A DNA stretch of 64,000 nucleotides from Helicobacter pylori (GCF_009689985.1 NZ_QBAW01000004.1:101080-165079); one strand, 5' to 3'; positions 30,566 to 40,380 are shown, counted from the first letter of the stretch. Notes: generated by a model from the letters alone, not told the origin. Translations and numbers: made by a program.

Positions 30566-31816
30566 TTATTTTTTAGCCGGCTCATTTTCTTGGCTCTTTT
30601 GGTGCAAAATAAATTGAGCGATAGATTCTAGGTATTTTAAGATAAAAGGGGTTGCTAACATAGAAAAGACCACCATAAGGATAAGGAGCTGGTGGATGTC
30701 ATTTTGAGCGATACTTAAGATATTTTTTTGGTGCAAAAAACCAAGAATCCCTTTTTTTTCTTGCAAATTAAAGAGCTGGTGCGAGCCTGAATTTAAGAAA
30801 ATGACAAAAGAAAACTCCCCGATTTGCGCCAAAGAAAGAGCGGTTTTTATGGCAGTTTTAGCGTCTCTAAAAAAACGCAAAAGCGCATAAATGATAGCCG
30901 TCTTAAAACCCATCACTAAAATGAGTAAAAAGATGACAACAAAGAACTTCTCTATAAAGAAACTCACATTAATTTGCATCCCTATCGTAATGAAAAAAAG
31001 GGCTAAGAAGAGGTTTTTTAATTGCGCAAATTCTTCTTGGACATTGATTTTATAGCGCGATTTAGAAATGGCCATGCCCACAATGAACGCTCCTAAAGAC
31101 ATAGAAAACCCAAAAAAATGGCTCAACCCCGCCGCGCTGCAAACAATCACTAAAATCGTACCTATAAAAATTTCGGGCAAGCGCGTGTCTTTTGCTTGCT
31201 CTAAGATGAGATTAGCCCCTTTTTTTCCAGGCAATAATAAAAGAACTAAAATAATCCCTGCTGAAATAAAGGTTTTAAGAATGAGTAAATTAACATTAGA
31301 ATCCTTACTGCCTAGAATCGTCAAAATTAAAAGCATGGGAATGGCTGCAATATCTTGGAAAATCAAAATCCCCACCGTGCTCTTTCCCATGGGCGTGCTA
31401 AGCTGTTTGGAATCTTCAAAGAATTTCAGCACAATAGCGGTTGAAGAGAGCGAAAGCCCCATGCCTAAAACAAGGGAAAAAATGGGTGAAAGACCCAAAA
31501 CAAAATACCCCAGTAAAAAAGCGATTAAAGCGCATAAAACTACTTGCAAAAGCCCAAAAACGAGCACTTCTTGTTTGATGGATTTGAGCTTGTCAAAATT
31601 AAACTCAATGCCTATCATAAACATTAAAAAGACGATACCAAATTCGCCAATATCAGACAACAAATTAAAATCATTAATTTTAAAAAAAGCCACTAAGACC
31701 GTTCCTGTGCAAATGTAACCAATGATAACAGGCATGTCTAATTTCTTTAAAAAGATTCCAAAGCCCACAGCAAGCCATAAGCCAGCAATAACAATATAAA
31801 GTGTGTTATTTTCCAT
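30566..31816 (-). CDS. kefB: KefB-type cation/proton antiporter (CPA2 family)
   Basis: A 416-residue inner-membrane protein with about 12 hydrophobic helices and the CPA2 signature regions DMPVIIGYICTGTVL, LMFMIGIEFNFDKLK and VLGMGLSLSSTAIVLKFFED. The cytosolic RCK/TrkA-N regulatory domain of E. coli KefB/KefC is absent, so this is a short form. It probably exchanges K+ or Na+ for protons. It is monocistronic by position, with an AT-rich upstream region. Confidence 0.87.
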   Translation of the reverse strand: MENNTLYIVIAGLWLAVGFGIFLKKLDMPVIIGYICTGTVLVAFFKINDFNLLSDIGEFGIVFLMFMIGIEFNFDKLKSIKQEVLVFGLLQVVLCALIAFLLGYFVLGLSPIFSLVLGMGLSLSSTAIVLKFFEDSKQLSTPMGKSTVGILIFQDIAAIPMLLILTILGSKDSNVNLLILKTFISAGIILVLLLLPGKKGANLILEQAKDTRLPEIFIGTILVIVCSAAGLSHFFGFSMSLGAFIVGMAISKSRYKINVQEEFAQLKNLFLALFFITIGMQINVSFFIEKFFVVIFLLILVMGFKTAIIYALLRFFRDAKTAIKTALSLAQIGEFSFVIFLNSGSHQLFNLQEKKGILGFLHQKNILSIAQNDIHQLLILMVVFSMLATPFILKYLESIAQFILHQKSQENEPAKK

Positions 31817-32139
31817 AAAAACCTTTCCCCAGTAGAATCGATTTGTTTTAAAGAAATAAAAGCGAAACTATCCTATTAAATTGAGCCATTAAATAACACT
31901 ATTGAATAAAATAATATCTATCAAATATATATATAAGTATTTTATTATTTAAATCTTACTAAACCCGTATTCAAACGCAAACACCAAACGCTCTATTGAG
32001 TAAAATCAAAATTAAAACGCTAGGATTATACTGCACTAAAGCAAACTTTCTATTTATGAAAAAGATTTTTGAACCCCAACCTTTTAAGAGTCGGCTAGGG
32101 TTTAATTTGATGATAAAGAAGAGCGAATGAAAGAATGGA
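31817..32139. other. Intergenic region between kefB and horE
   Basis: This stretch of 323 bases is strongly AT-rich around 31900-31970 and should contain the kefB promoter on the minus strand. It also holds the predicted horE terminator at 32060-32102. The short minus-strand frame 31971-32195 overlaps horE in another frame and is judged non-coding. No RNA gene is recognised. Confidence 0.5.
32060..32102 (-). terminator. Rho-independent-type terminator downstream of horE
   Basis: On the minus strand AACCCTAGCC (from 32102) and GGTTGGGGTT (to 32072) form a 10-pair stem including two G-U pairs, with an 11-base loop. CAAAAATCTTTTT follows. It lies about 40 bases beyond the horE stop. Confidence 0.5.
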
Positions 32140-32700
32140 TTAAAAAGTAAAGACATAATCCACATACCAAGAATAGTAGCGGATAAGCCCCACATCTTTG
32201 CTGCCCTGATTAACCATAGGGAATTTCACGCCCGCTTCAAACGCGCTGCGATCCCCAACGCGCATTCTTCCGCCTAAATTCCATAAGAACTGGAATCTCG
32301 TTTGATTGACATCATAAGGGAACATCCAAGTGTTTCCGGCTAATTGAACGCCACCAATGAGACCTAGAGCGAATTTATCCAAAGGAATGAGATTGACAAT
32401 CAAATCGCCACCGCCACCATAGGTGAGCAAATTGGTTTTGGTGTGTTCAGTCCCTGAAGTGTTAAACCAATCTAAAAAGCCATACACCCTAGCCCCAAAC
32501 CATTTATTGGCAAAGCCTACAAAACCTAATTTGAAATTCAAACCATAAAGATCATTGCCATGGCGCCAATCAGAGTAATTGCTGTTATAAGGACCATAAC
32601 GACCTTGCTGATAACCCGCACCCATGAAAAACCCATTCACTTCGCCAGCCAGCGCTAAACTCGTGCTCAAGCTTAAAATACAAGCAATTCTTTTAATCAT
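32140..32700 (-). CDS. horE: Small outer-membrane protein, Hor-family (HorE-like)
   Basis: A 186-residue protein with a signal peptide (MIKRIACILSLSTSLALA, cleavage about residue 18). The family C-terminal barrel region follows, with FNLGGRMRV-like strands, an AFEAGVKFPMVNQGS strand and final YVDYVFTF. H. pylori Hor proteins share this C-terminal pattern with Hop porins but lack the Hop N-terminal motif. Position next to modA and kefB matches horE (HP0472) in other strains. Function unknown, probably surface-exposed. Confidence 0.82.
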   Translation of the reverse strand: MIKRIACILSLSTSLALAGEVNGFFMGAGYQQGRYGPYNSNYSDWRHGNDLYGLNFKLGFVGFANKWFGARVYGFLDWFNTSGTEHTKTNLLTYGGGGDLIVNLIPLDKFALGLIGGVQLAGNTWMFPYDVNQTRFQFLWNLGGRMRVGDRSAFEAGVKFPMVNQGSKDVGLIRYYSWYVDYVFTF

Positions 32701-32925
32701 AATAAATCCTTCTTGTTGAATTAAAGTTACACCTTAAAATCGGTTATTTTTCTAAAAGATTTAATTTTTTATCAAAGATGAGGGTTTTAGAGCGGAAATC
32801 TTGGTTAAATACTAATAAGTGGGATACACCCACAAAACAAACCGCCTCAAACTTTTAAAATACAAATTTTTAAGATACAAATAGGTATAATGAATAACTT
32901 CAATCATTTAATCAAAGGGAGTTCT

Positions 32926-33666
32926 ATGAAAAATACTTTCAAGGCGTTTGCCTTTTTAATCGTATTTTTTTCAAGTGCTCTGTTGGCACAGGATTTAAAA
33001 ATCGCTGCTGCTGCTAATCTCACGCACGCTTTAAAAGCCCTTGTTAAAGAATTTCAAAAAGAACACCCCAAAGACACTGTTAATATTAGCTTTAATTCTT
33101 CAGGAAAACTCTACGCTCAAATCACTCAAAACGCCCCTTTTGATTTATTCATTTCAGCAGATGTTGCCAGGCCTAAAAAGCTTTATGAAGAAAAAATAAC
33201 CCCTTTTAAAGAAGAAGTCTATGCTAAAGGCGTGTTGGTTTTGTGGAGCGAAAATCTAAAAATGGATTCTTTAGAAATTCTTAAAGACCCTAAAATTAAA
33301 TATATCGCTATGGCTAATCCTAAACTAGCCCCCTATGGAAAAGCCAGCATGGAAGTCTTAGATCATTTAAAGCTCGCTTCCAGTCTTAAATCTAAAATCA
33401 TTTATGGCGCTTCTATTTCTCAAGCCCATCAATTTGTCGCTACTAAAAACGCTCAAATAGGCTTTGGAGCGTTATCCTTGATGGATAAAAAAGATAAAAA
33501 TCTCTCTTATTTCATCATTGATAAAGCCCTTTATAACCCTATTGAACAAGCCTTGATCACCACTAAAAATGGGGCTAATAACCCTTTAGCCAAAGTTTTT
33601 AAAGATTTTTTATTCAGCCCTAAAGCTAGAGCTATCTTTAAAGAATACGGCTATATTGTGGATTGA
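32926..33666 (+). CDS. modA: Molybdate-binding periplasmic protein ModA
   Basis: Periplasmic solute-binding component of the molybdate ABC importer. The frame is open from 32890, but the ATG at 32926 (MKNTFKAFAFLIVFFSSALLA) follows the ribosome site AAGGGAG and gives a standard signal peptide cleaved after ALLAQ (about residue 20). The mature start DLKIAAAANLTHALKAL and the NISFNSSGKLYAQITQNAPFDLFIS segment are ModA hallmarks. It lies 21 bases before modB. Confidence 0.93.
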   Translation: MKNTFKAFAFLIVFFSSALLAQDLKIAAAANLTHALKALVKEFQKEHPKDTVNISFNSSGKLYAQITQNAPFDLFISADVARPKKLYEEKITPFKEEVYAKGVLVLWSENLKMDSLEILKDPKIKYIAMANPKLAPYGKASMEVLDHLKLASSLKSKIIYGASISQAHQFVATKNAQIGFGALSLMDKKDKNLSYFIIDKALYNPIEQALITTKNGANNPLAKVFKDFLFSPKARAIFKEYGYIVD

Positions 33667-33687
33667 AACGCATAAAAAAGGCGAACA

Positions 33688-34361
33688 ATGGATCATGAAT
33701 TTTTGATTACCATGCGTTTGAGCTTTTCTTTAGCTTTGATTACCACCCTTATTTCACTCCCTATAGGGATTTTTTTAGGCTATTTTTTAAGTCTTAAACG
33801 CAGTCTTTTAACGAGTTTAACAGAAACGCTTGTGTATATGCCTTTAGTTTTACCCCCAAGCGTGCTAGGGTTTTATCTTCTTTTAATCTTTTCACCTTCT
33901 TCTTTTTTGGGAGCGTTTTTACAAGATGTGTTCAATGTGAAACTTGTTTTTAGTTTCCAAGGGCTTATTTTAGGGAGCGTGATTTTTTCCTTGCCCTTTA
34001 TGGTAAGCCCCATTAAAAGCGCGTTAATTTCCTTGCCCACTTCTTTAAAAGAAGCCAGTTATAGCTTGGGAAAAGGGGAATATTACACCCTTTTTTTGTC
34101 CTACTCCCTAACATCAAACCCAGTGTGTTGATGGCTATCATTACAACTTTTACGCACACTATAGGCGAATTTGGCGTGGTGATGATGCTTGGGGGTGATA
34201 TATTAGGGGAAACAAGAGTGGCGAGTATTGCGATTTTTAACGAAACTGAAGCGCTCAATTATTCTAAAGCCCACCAATACGCCTTAACGCTCACGCTTAT
34301 CAGTTTTAGCCTCTTGTTTGTTACCCTGTTTTTGAATAAAAAACAAAGCTCGTTTTTATGA
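33688..34361 (+). pseudogene. modB: Molybdate permease ModB, frameshifted at a T7 run
   Basis: The membrane channel of the molybdate importer, split into 33688-34131 and an overlapping second frame ending at 34361. At the T7 run 34091-34097 one extra T would give YYTLFFVLLPNIKPSVLMA and a single 224-residue protein, the normal ModB length. The cytoplasmic EAA-type loop and last helices (SLGKGEYY... TFTHTIGEFGVVMMLGGDI) are in the second frame. Either a sequencing or assembly slip, a true null mutation, or slippage-based switching. If real, molybdate uptake by this system should fail. Confidence 0.85.
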
Positions 34362-35155
34362 TAAAAGCGCGGTTTAAAAAACGCCTTTTAGGATCTAGGG
34401 GCGCGTTTGATTTGAATATAGACTTAGAAATTAAAGAAGCAGAAGTTGCCGCTTTATTAGGAGAATCGGGAGCGGGTAAAAGCACGATTTTACGCATTTT
34501 AGCAGGGCTTGAAGCGGTGAGTAGCGGCTATATTGAAGCCAATCGTTCAGTGTGGCTAGACACTCAAAAAAAGATTTTTTTAAAACCACAACAACGAAAA
34601 ATCGGCTTTGTGTTTCAAGATTACGCTCTATTCCCTCATTTAAATGTGTATCAAAACATCGCCTTTGCTCACCCTAAAGATAAAAATAAATTCCACGAAG
34701 TGTTACGCTTAATGCGTTTAGAAAATCTAATCCAGCAAAAAATTTCTCAACTCTCTGGCGGGCAAGCCCAACGAGTCGCTTTAGCAAGAGCTTTAATCGC
34801 AGCCAAAAATCTATTGCTTTTAGATGAGCCTTTAAACGCCCTAGATAATACCTTAAAAAACGAGGTGCAACAAGGTTTGCTTGATTTTATCAAGCGTGAA
34901 AATTTAAGCGTGTTATTGGTGAGTCATAACCCAAACGAAATAATCAAACTCGCGCAAACTTTCCTCTTTTTAAACAATGGCGTTATTGATCCTAATCAAG
35001 AAAATCGGCTTTTTTCAAACCGCTTATGGGTAAAACCTCTCTTTGAAGATGAAAATTATTGCCATTATGAGATCATTCCTCAAACGATCAGTTTGCCCAA
35101 AGATTGTCTGAACCCAACTTTTGAGCTTGATTTCAATCAAAACAAAAAATTTTAG
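34358..35155 (+). CDS. modC: Molybdate ABC transporter ATP-binding protein ModC
   Basis: A 265-residue ABC ATPase (modD in some H. pylori annotations). Walker A is LLGESGAGKSTIL (about 35-47), Q-loop VFQDYALFPHL, signature LSGGQAQRVALARAL and Walker B LLLLDEPLNALD. The C-terminal MOP/TOBE regulatory domain of larger ModC proteins is missing or reduced. Its ATG overlaps the end of modB by four bases, so it is translationally coupled to a frame that is currently broken upstream. Confidence 0.93.
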   Translation: MIKARFKKRLLGSRGAFDLNIDLEIKEAEVAALLGESGAGKSTILRILAGLEAVSSGYIEANRSVWLDTQKKIFLKPQQRKIGFVFQDYALFPHLNVYQNIAFAHPKDKNKFHEVLRLMRLENLIQQKISQLSGGQAQRVALARALIAAKNLLLLDEPLNALDNTLKNEVQQGLLDFIKRENLSVLLVSHNPNEIIKLAQTFLFLNNGVIDPNQENRLFSNRLWVKPLFEDENYCHYEIIPQTISLPKDCLNPTFELDFNQNKKF

Positions 35156-35272
35156 AAATATTTTTTCATTTTTCTCTTGAAACCCTCTTATTTTTCAAAA
35201 GGAGTTGTTTATAACAACCGCTAAAATCAAACTCTTTTATTATTAGCATTCAATGAAAACAGAGTCAATTTT

Positions 35273-36664
35273 TTAGCTTTTCAAAAATGCCTCTATTCTT
35301 TTGACGCTCTCTGTTTTGCCTAAAATAAAAAGCGCTTCTTTAAGGCCTATCCCGCCCCCCTTACCCAAAAGGGCTAATCTTAAAGGCTGCATGAAGCTAC
35401 CCGCTTTAATCTTTTCTTCTTCAATGATTTGGTGCATGGCGTTTTCTAGCGCGCTTTCATCGTTGAAATTGGCTGTATTTAATTCCAGCTTAAACTTTTC
35501 TAACAAGGGCATAACGAGCGCTTGATTGAGTTTTTTAAAAACCTTTTCTTCATACTCTATAGGAGCAATTAAAACCTCATCTATTTTAAGGGCTAATTCT
35601 TTTAAGGTTTGGGATCTTTCTTTGAGAGCGTCCAACAAGCGATCCAATTGATCGGGGTTTAAATGCGAGAGATCGCTAAAACTAAAAGGCTTTAAAAGCT
35701 TTAATAATTCCTGCGTGCTTTGGTTTTTGAGATAATGAGCGTTGAGCCAATTAAGCTTGTGCCAGCTAAAGCAACTGGGCGAAGAATTTAAATCTTTAGG
35801 GTCAAAACATTCCAATAATTCTTGCATGCTAAAAATCTCTTTATCTTGATAGCTCCACCCCAAACGCGCTAAAAAATTCACTAAAGCTTCCTTAAGATAG
35901 CCCCTTTCTTGATAGTCCATCACATTAGTGGCCCCATGGCGTTTGCTTAATTTTTGCCCTTCTTCGTTCAAAATCATTGGCACATGGAAAAAATTAGGGA
36001 TTTTAAAATTCAAAGCCTTATAGAGAACGATTTGTTTAGGGGTGTTAGAAAGGTGATCATCGCCTCTAATCACATCAGTAATCCCCATTAAAGCGTCATC
36101 AATGGTAACCACAAAATTATAAGTGGGCGTCCCATCGCTCCTGGCGATAATAAAATCGTCTAATTCGTGAGTGTTCACTCTCACTTCGCCTTTAACCCCG
36201 TCATTAAAAACAATGATTTCATTTTGTGGGACTTTAATCCTTACCACAGGCTCTATGCCTTTAGGGGGCGTGCCTTTAAAATCACGATAACGATTGTCAT
36301 AGCGTGGGGTTTCTTTCCTAGCTTTTTGTTCTTCTCTCAAAGCGTCCAACTCTTCTTTACTCATGTAACAATAATAGGCTTTGTCTTCATCTAAGAGTTT
36401 TTGAATGTATTCTTTATAAATTTCAAAGCGTTTGGATTGATAGAGGATTTCGCCATCGTATTCTAGCCCCACCCATTTGAAAGCCTCTATAATGGCGTTA
36501 GCCGCTTCTATGGAGTTACGGCTCAAATCCGTGTCTTCAATGCGTAAAAAAAATTTTCCTTGATTGGCTCGTGCAAAAAGATAATTGAAAATGGCTGTTC
36601 TTAAACCTCCTATGTGGAGGTAGCCAGTGGGCGACGGGGCGAAGCGCGTAACGATCAAACTCAT
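35273..36664 (-). CDS. gltX: Glutamyl-tRNA synthetase GltX1
   Basis: A 463-residue class I aminoacyl-tRNA synthetase with HIGH motif TGYLHIGGLRTA (about residue 13-24) and KMSKS-equivalent KLSKRHGA (about 241-248). H. pylori has two such enzymes: this GltX1 (HP0476 position, next to mod and hopJ) charges tRNA-Glu, while the second one (HP0643) charges tRNA-Gln for later amidation. The assignment to GltX1 rests on gene neighbourhood. Start ATG at 36664 overlaps no other gene. Confidence 0.93.
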   Translation of the reverse strand: MSLIVTRFAPSPTGYLHIGGLRTAIFNYLFARANQGKFFLRIEDTDLSRNSIEAANAIIEAFKWVGLEYDGEILYQSKRFEIYKEYIQKLLDEDKAYYCYMSKEELDALREEQKARKETPRYDNRYRDFKGTPPKGIEPVVRIKVPQNEIIVFNDGVKGEVRVNTHELDDFIIARSDGTPTYNFVVTIDDALMGITDVIRGDDHLSNTPKQIVLYKALNFKIPNFFHVPMILNEEGQKLSKRHGATNVMDYQERGYLKEALVNFLARLGWSYQDKEIFSMQELLECFDPKDLNSSPSCFSWHKLNWLNAHYLKNQSTQELLKLLKPFSFSDLSHLNPDQLDRLLDALKERSQTLKELALKIDEVLIAPIEYEEKVFKKLNQALVMPLLEKFKLELNTANFNDESALENAMHQIIEEEKIKAGSFMQPLRLALLGKGGGIGLKEALFILGKTESVKRIEAFLKS

Positions 36665-36748
36665 TATTCTAACCTTAAAAATAAAATGCTCTTATTGTAT
36701 TCAAAAATGGCTTAAAAATTGTTTCACTTTTTTCTATTAAAATTAGTG

Positions 36749-36754
36749 TATGAT
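36749..36754 (+). promoter_or_regulatory. -10 element for the HopJ/K-like porin gene
   Basis: TATGAT preceded by GTG, 27 bases upstream of the chosen ATG at 36781. Confidence 0.45.
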
Positions 36755-36780
36755 TGAGATTATTTTTAACAGGATTACCC

Positions 36781-37881
36781 ATGCAATTTCAAAAAACCTT
36801 ATTTTCTTTATCTTTATTATTTTTATCTTGTTGTATCGCTGAAGAAAATGGGGCGTATGCGAGCGTGGGGTTTGAATATTCTATCAGTCATGCCGTTGAG
36901 CATAATAATCCCTTTTTGAATCAAGAACGCATCCAAACGATTTCTGACGCTCAAAACCAAATCTATAAACTCAATCAAGTCAAAAATGAAATCACAAACA
37001 TGCCCAACACCTTTAATTACATCAACAACGCTTTGAAAAACGATGCTAAATTAACCCCCACTGAAAAGCAAGCCGAACAATACTACCTCCAATCCACCCT
37101 TCAAAACATTGAAAAAATAGTCATGCTTAGCGGTGGAATTGCATCTAACCCTAAATTAGCCCAAGCGTTAGAAAAAATGCAAGAACCCATTACTAACCCT
37201 TTAGAATTGGCAGAAAACTTAAAAAATTTAGAATTGCAATTCACTCAATCTCAAAACCGCATGCTTTCTTCTTTATCTTCTCAAATCGCTCAAATTTCAA
37301 ATTCCTTAAACGCGCTGGATCCTAGCTCTTATTCTAAAAACATTTCAAGCATGTATGGGGTGAGTTTGAGCGTAGGGTATAAGCATTTCTTCACCAAGAA
37401 AAAAAATCAAGGGTTTCGCTATTATTTGTTCTATGACTATGGTTACACTAATTTTGGTTTTGTGGGCAATGGCTTTGATGGTTTAGGCAAAATGAATAAC
37501 CACCTCTATGGGCTTGGCATAGACTACCTTTTTAATTTCATTGATAATGTGCAAAAACATTCTAGCGTGGGTTTTTATGTGGGCTTTGCTTTAGCGGGGA
37601 GTTCGTGGGTAGGGAGTGGTTTAAGCATGTGGGTGAGTCAAACGGGTTTTATCAACAATTACTTGACTGATTATCAGGCTAAAATGCACACGAGTTTTTT
37701 TCAAATCCCTTTGAATTTTGGGGTTCGTGTGAATGTCAATAGGCACAATGGCTTTGAAATGGGCTTGAAAATCCCTTTAGCGGTCAATTCCTTTTATGAA
37801 ACGCATGGCAAAGGGTTAAACACTTCCCTCTTTTTCAAACGCCTTGTGGTGTTTAATGTGAGTTATGTTTATAGTTTTTAG
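36781..37881 (+). CDS. hopJ: Outer-membrane protein of the Hop family (HopJ/HopK-like)
   Basis: A 366-residue protein from the ATG at 36781 (MQFQKTLFSLSLLFLSCC), which has AGGA 7 bases upstream; an upstream in-frame TTG at 36754 lies inside the promoter. After the signal peptide comes the Hop N-terminal block EENGAYASVGFEYSIS. A helical, Gln/Asn-rich loop region (about 40-190) follows, then the conserved C-terminal barrel (SVGYKHFF ... RYYLFYDYGYTNFG ... NVSYVYSF). HopJ and HopK are near-identical paralogs, so the letter is uncertain; position after gltX suggests hopJ. Confidence 0.82.
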   Translation: MQFQKTLFSLSLLFLSCCIAEENGAYASVGFEYSISHAVEHNNPFLNQERIQTISDAQNQIYKLNQVKNEITNMPNTFNYINNALKNDAKLTPTEKQAEQYYLQSTLQNIEKIVMLSGGIASNPKLAQALEKMQEPITNPLELAENLKNLELQFTQSQNRMLSSLSSQIAQISNSLNALDPSSYSKNISSMYGVSLSVGYKHFFTKKKNQGFRYYLFYDYGYTNFGFVGNGFDGLGKMNNHLYGLGIDYLFNFIDNVQKHSSVGFYVGFALAGSSWVGSGLSMWVSQTGFINNYLTDYQAKMHTSFFQIPLNFGVRVNVNRHNGFEMGLKIPLAVNSFYETHGKGLNTSLFFKRLVVFNVSYVYSF

Positions 37882-37889
37882 GGGGGTAG

Positions 37890-39527
37890 ATGCCTTCAAA
37901 CGCTCTTTTGATTGAAGAAATCGCTCATTTAATCAATGTTTCTCATAGCAGCGTGCATAACTGGATCAAAACCAATCTTTTAGAGAAACTAGAGATTGAT
38001 CATAAAATTTATGTGAAAACAAGCTCTTTTTTAGATTTTTGCCGCAACCATTTAGGGAAAAACAAGCTTAACAAATACGCTAACAAATCCTTAAAAGGTG
38101 CGCATAACCATCAAGAATTGATTTTAAAATACCTAAAAATATTAGAAAATAGCTCTGATTTAGAAAAGTTGGATTCTCATTATGAAGAAGAACTTTCTAA
38201 CACCACCAGAAATTTAGAAGGCATTTACTACACCCCTAATAGGATAGTAGAGCAACTTTTCACTCTCCCTAAAGATTTTGATACCTCCCAAGCGATTTTT
38301 TGCGATCCGGCTGTGGGGAGTGGGAATTTTATCATGCATGCTTTAAAACTAGGTTTTAAGGTTGAAAATATCTATGGCTATGATACAGACGCTTTTGCTG
38401 TCGCTTTGACTAAAAAGCGTATTAAGGAGCGTTATCGTTTAGATTGCCCTAATATTATGCAAAAAGATTTTTTAAATTTAAAACACACCCCACAATTTGA
38501 TTGCATTTTCACCAACCCGCCATGGGGTAAGAAATACAACCAAAACCAAAAAGAAAATTTCAAACAGAAATTCAACCTCTCTCAAAGCCTAGATAGCGCG
38601 TCGCTCTTTTTTGTAGCGAGTTTGAATTGCTTAAAAGAAAACGCTCATTTGGGGCTATTATTGCCTGAAAGTTGTTTGAATATTGATGCGTTTAAAAAAA
38701 TGCGAGAAATGGCTTTAAAGTTTCAAATTAGAAGCCTGATTGATTTTGACAAACCCTTTAAAAATCTAATGACTAAGGCTGTGGGTTTGGTGCTTAAAAA
38801 AACCCCTAACAAGGATCAAAAAATCTCATGTTTTTATCAAAATAGCAAGTTCAAACGCTCGTCCTCTTCTTTTTTTAACAACCCTAAAAAGATTTTTAAT
38901 ATCCATTGCTCTAGCAAAGAAAATAAAATTTTAGACCACCTTTTTTCCATTCCCCATATCACTTTAAAAAATAACGCTCATTTTGCTTTAGGGATTGTTA
39001 CAGGCAACAATAAAGAAAAATTACGCTCCAAGCAAGAAAAAAATACCATTCCCATTTTTAGGGGTTCAGATATTTTAAAAGACGGATTAAAAGCCCCTAG
39101 CCAATTCATTAACGCTGATTTAAAAGACTGCCAGCAAGTCGCTCCCTTAAGCCTTTATCAGGCTAGAGAAAAAATCGTGTATAAATTCATTTCTTCAAAG
39201 CTTGTCTTTTTTTATGACAATGAGCAACGCCTTTTTTTAAACAGCGCGAACATGTTTGTTTTAAAAGAAAATTTTCCTATCAGCGCTAATGCGCTAAAGG
39301 AATTATTAAACAGCGATTTAATGCAATTTATTTTTGAATCGCTTTTTAAAACGCATAAAATTTTAAGAAAAGATTTGGAATGTTTGCCCCTATTTGCGCA
39401 ATTTATAAACAATAGTTTTGATGAAAAATTTTATTTGAAAAATTTAGGGATAGAAAAAAAAGACTCTAAACATTTCACCATCAGGAAAAACCATGCATGT
39501 TGCTTGTCTTTTGGCTTTAGGGGATAA
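37890..39527 (+). CDS. Type II N6-adenine DNA methyltransferase with N-terminal helix-turn-helix
   Basis: A 545-residue protein. Residues 1-50 form a helix-turn-helix (LLIEEIAHLINVSHSSVHNWIKTN). The methyltransferase core has motif I FCDPAVGSGNFIMHAL (about 132-147) and catalytic NPPW (in IFTNPPWGKKYN). The C-terminal half is probably target recognition. It is annotated near VspI-type enzymes in other strains. No restriction partner is adjacent, so it may be an orphan. Its last 35 bases overlap the next gene, and it begins 9 bases after hopJ. Confidence 0.88.
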   Translation: MPSNALLIEEIAHLINVSHSSVHNWIKTNLLEKLEIDHKIYVKTSSFLDFCRNHLGKNKLNKYANKSLKGAHNHQELILKYLKILENSSDLEKLDSHYEEELSNTTRNLEGIYYTPNRIVEQLFTLPKDFDTSQAIFCDPAVGSGNFIMHALKLGFKVENIYGYDTDAFAVALTKKRIKERYRLDCPNIMQKDFLNLKHTPQFDCIFTNPPWGKKYNQNQKENFKQKFNLSQSLDSASLFFVASLNCLKENAHLGLLLPESCLNIDAFKKMREMALKFQIRSLIDFDKPFKNLMTKAVGLVLKKTPNKDQKISCFYQNSKFKRSSSSFFNNPKKIFNIHCSSKENKILDHLFSIPHITLKNNAHFALGIVTGNNKEKLRSKQEKNTIPIFRGSDILKDGLKAPSQFINADLKDCQQVAPLSLYQAREKIVYKFISSKLVFFYDNEQRLFLNSANMFVLKENFPISANALKELLNSDLMQFIFESLFKTHKILRKDLECLPLFAQFINNSFDEKFYLKNLGIEKKDSKHFTIRKNHACCLSFGFRG

Positions 39528-40335
39528 TCTCATCACGCTTAGCCTTTTAAAAGAAATCGCTTTCAAACAGCAACAGCCCCTTAAAATCCTAGGCACTCGT
39601 TTGACTTTAAAAATCGCCAAGCTTTTAGAATGCGAAAAACATTTTGAAATCATTCCTGTTTTTGAAAATATCCCTGCTTTTTATGACCTTAAAAAACAAG
39701 GCGTTTTTTGGGCGATGAAGGATTTTTTATGGTTGTTGAAAGCAATTAAAAAGCACAAAATCAAACATTTGATTTTAGAAAAACAAGATTTTAGAAGCGC
39801 TCTTTTATCCAAATTTGTTTCCATAACCACTCCAAATAAAGAAATTAAAAATGTTTATCAAAACCGCCAGGAGTTGTTTTCTCAAATTTATGGGCATGTT
39901 TTTGATAACCCTTTATATCCCACGAATTTAAAAAACCCCAAAAAGATTTTGATCAACCCTTTCACAAGAGAAAATGATAGGAATATTTCTTTAGAGCATT
40001 TAAAAATCGTTTTAAAACTTTTAAAACCCTTTTGTGTTACGCTTTTAGATTTTGAAGAACGATACGCTTTTTTAAAAGATGAAGTCGCTCACTATCGCGC
40101 TAAAACCAGTTTAGAAGAAGTTAAAAACCTGATTTTAGAAAGCGATTTGTATATAGGGGGGGATTCGTTTTTAATCCATTTGGCTTACTATTTAAAGAAA
40201 AATTATTTTATCTTTTTTTATAGAGATAATGACGATTTCATGCCGCCTAAGAATGAAAATTTTCTAAAAGCCCATAAAAGCCATTCCATAGAACAGGATT
40301 TAGCCAAAAAATTCCGCCATTTGGGGCTATTATAA
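39493..40335 (+). CDS. Glycosyltransferase family 9 (ADP-heptose:LPS heptosyltransferase-like)
   Basis: A 280-residue protein starting MHVACLLALGDNLITLSLLKEIAF, the N-terminal nucleotide-fold pattern of GT9 heptosyltransferases. It has a late SDLYIGGDSFLIHLAYYL block (the conserved acceptor/donor site near the C-terminus). It should act on the cytoplasmic face in LPS core assembly. Shorter than WaaF/WaaC (about 330-350), so the exact transfer step is uncertain. A G7 run at 40156-40162 lies in this block, but the frame is intact. Confidence 0.8.
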   Translation: MHVACLLALGDNLITLSLLKEIAFKQQQPLKILGTRLTLKIAKLLECEKHFEIIPVFENIPAFYDLKKQGVFWAMKDFLWLLKAIKKHKIKHLILEKQDFRSALLSKFVSITTPNKEIKNVYQNRQELFSQIYGHVFDNPLYPTNLKNPKKILINPFTRENDRNISLEHLKIVLKLLKPFCVTLLDFEERYAFLKDEVAHYRAKTSLEEVKNLILESDLYIGGDSFLIHLAYYLKKNYFIFFYRDNDDFMPPKNENFLKAHKSHSIEQDLAKKFRHLGLL

Positions 40336-40380
40336 TATTGTGTTATACTTCTAATTTCAATTTTGCTTGTTAGGACATTC

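Noticed and set aside
31068..31718. 216-codon open frame on the plus strand inside kefB
   Set aside because: Antisense to a strongly supported transporter gene. Composition is an inverted image of hydrophobic codons, and no ribosome site or protein-like pattern is seen.
31971..32195. 74-codon frame between horE and kefB on the minus strand
   Set aside because: Overlaps horE in another frame and crosses its predicted terminator. No ribosome site.
40156..40162. G7 run in the heptosyltransferase as phase-variation tract
   Set aside because: Frame is intact, the codons encode the conserved IGGDSF block, and seven bases is short. No evidence of switching.
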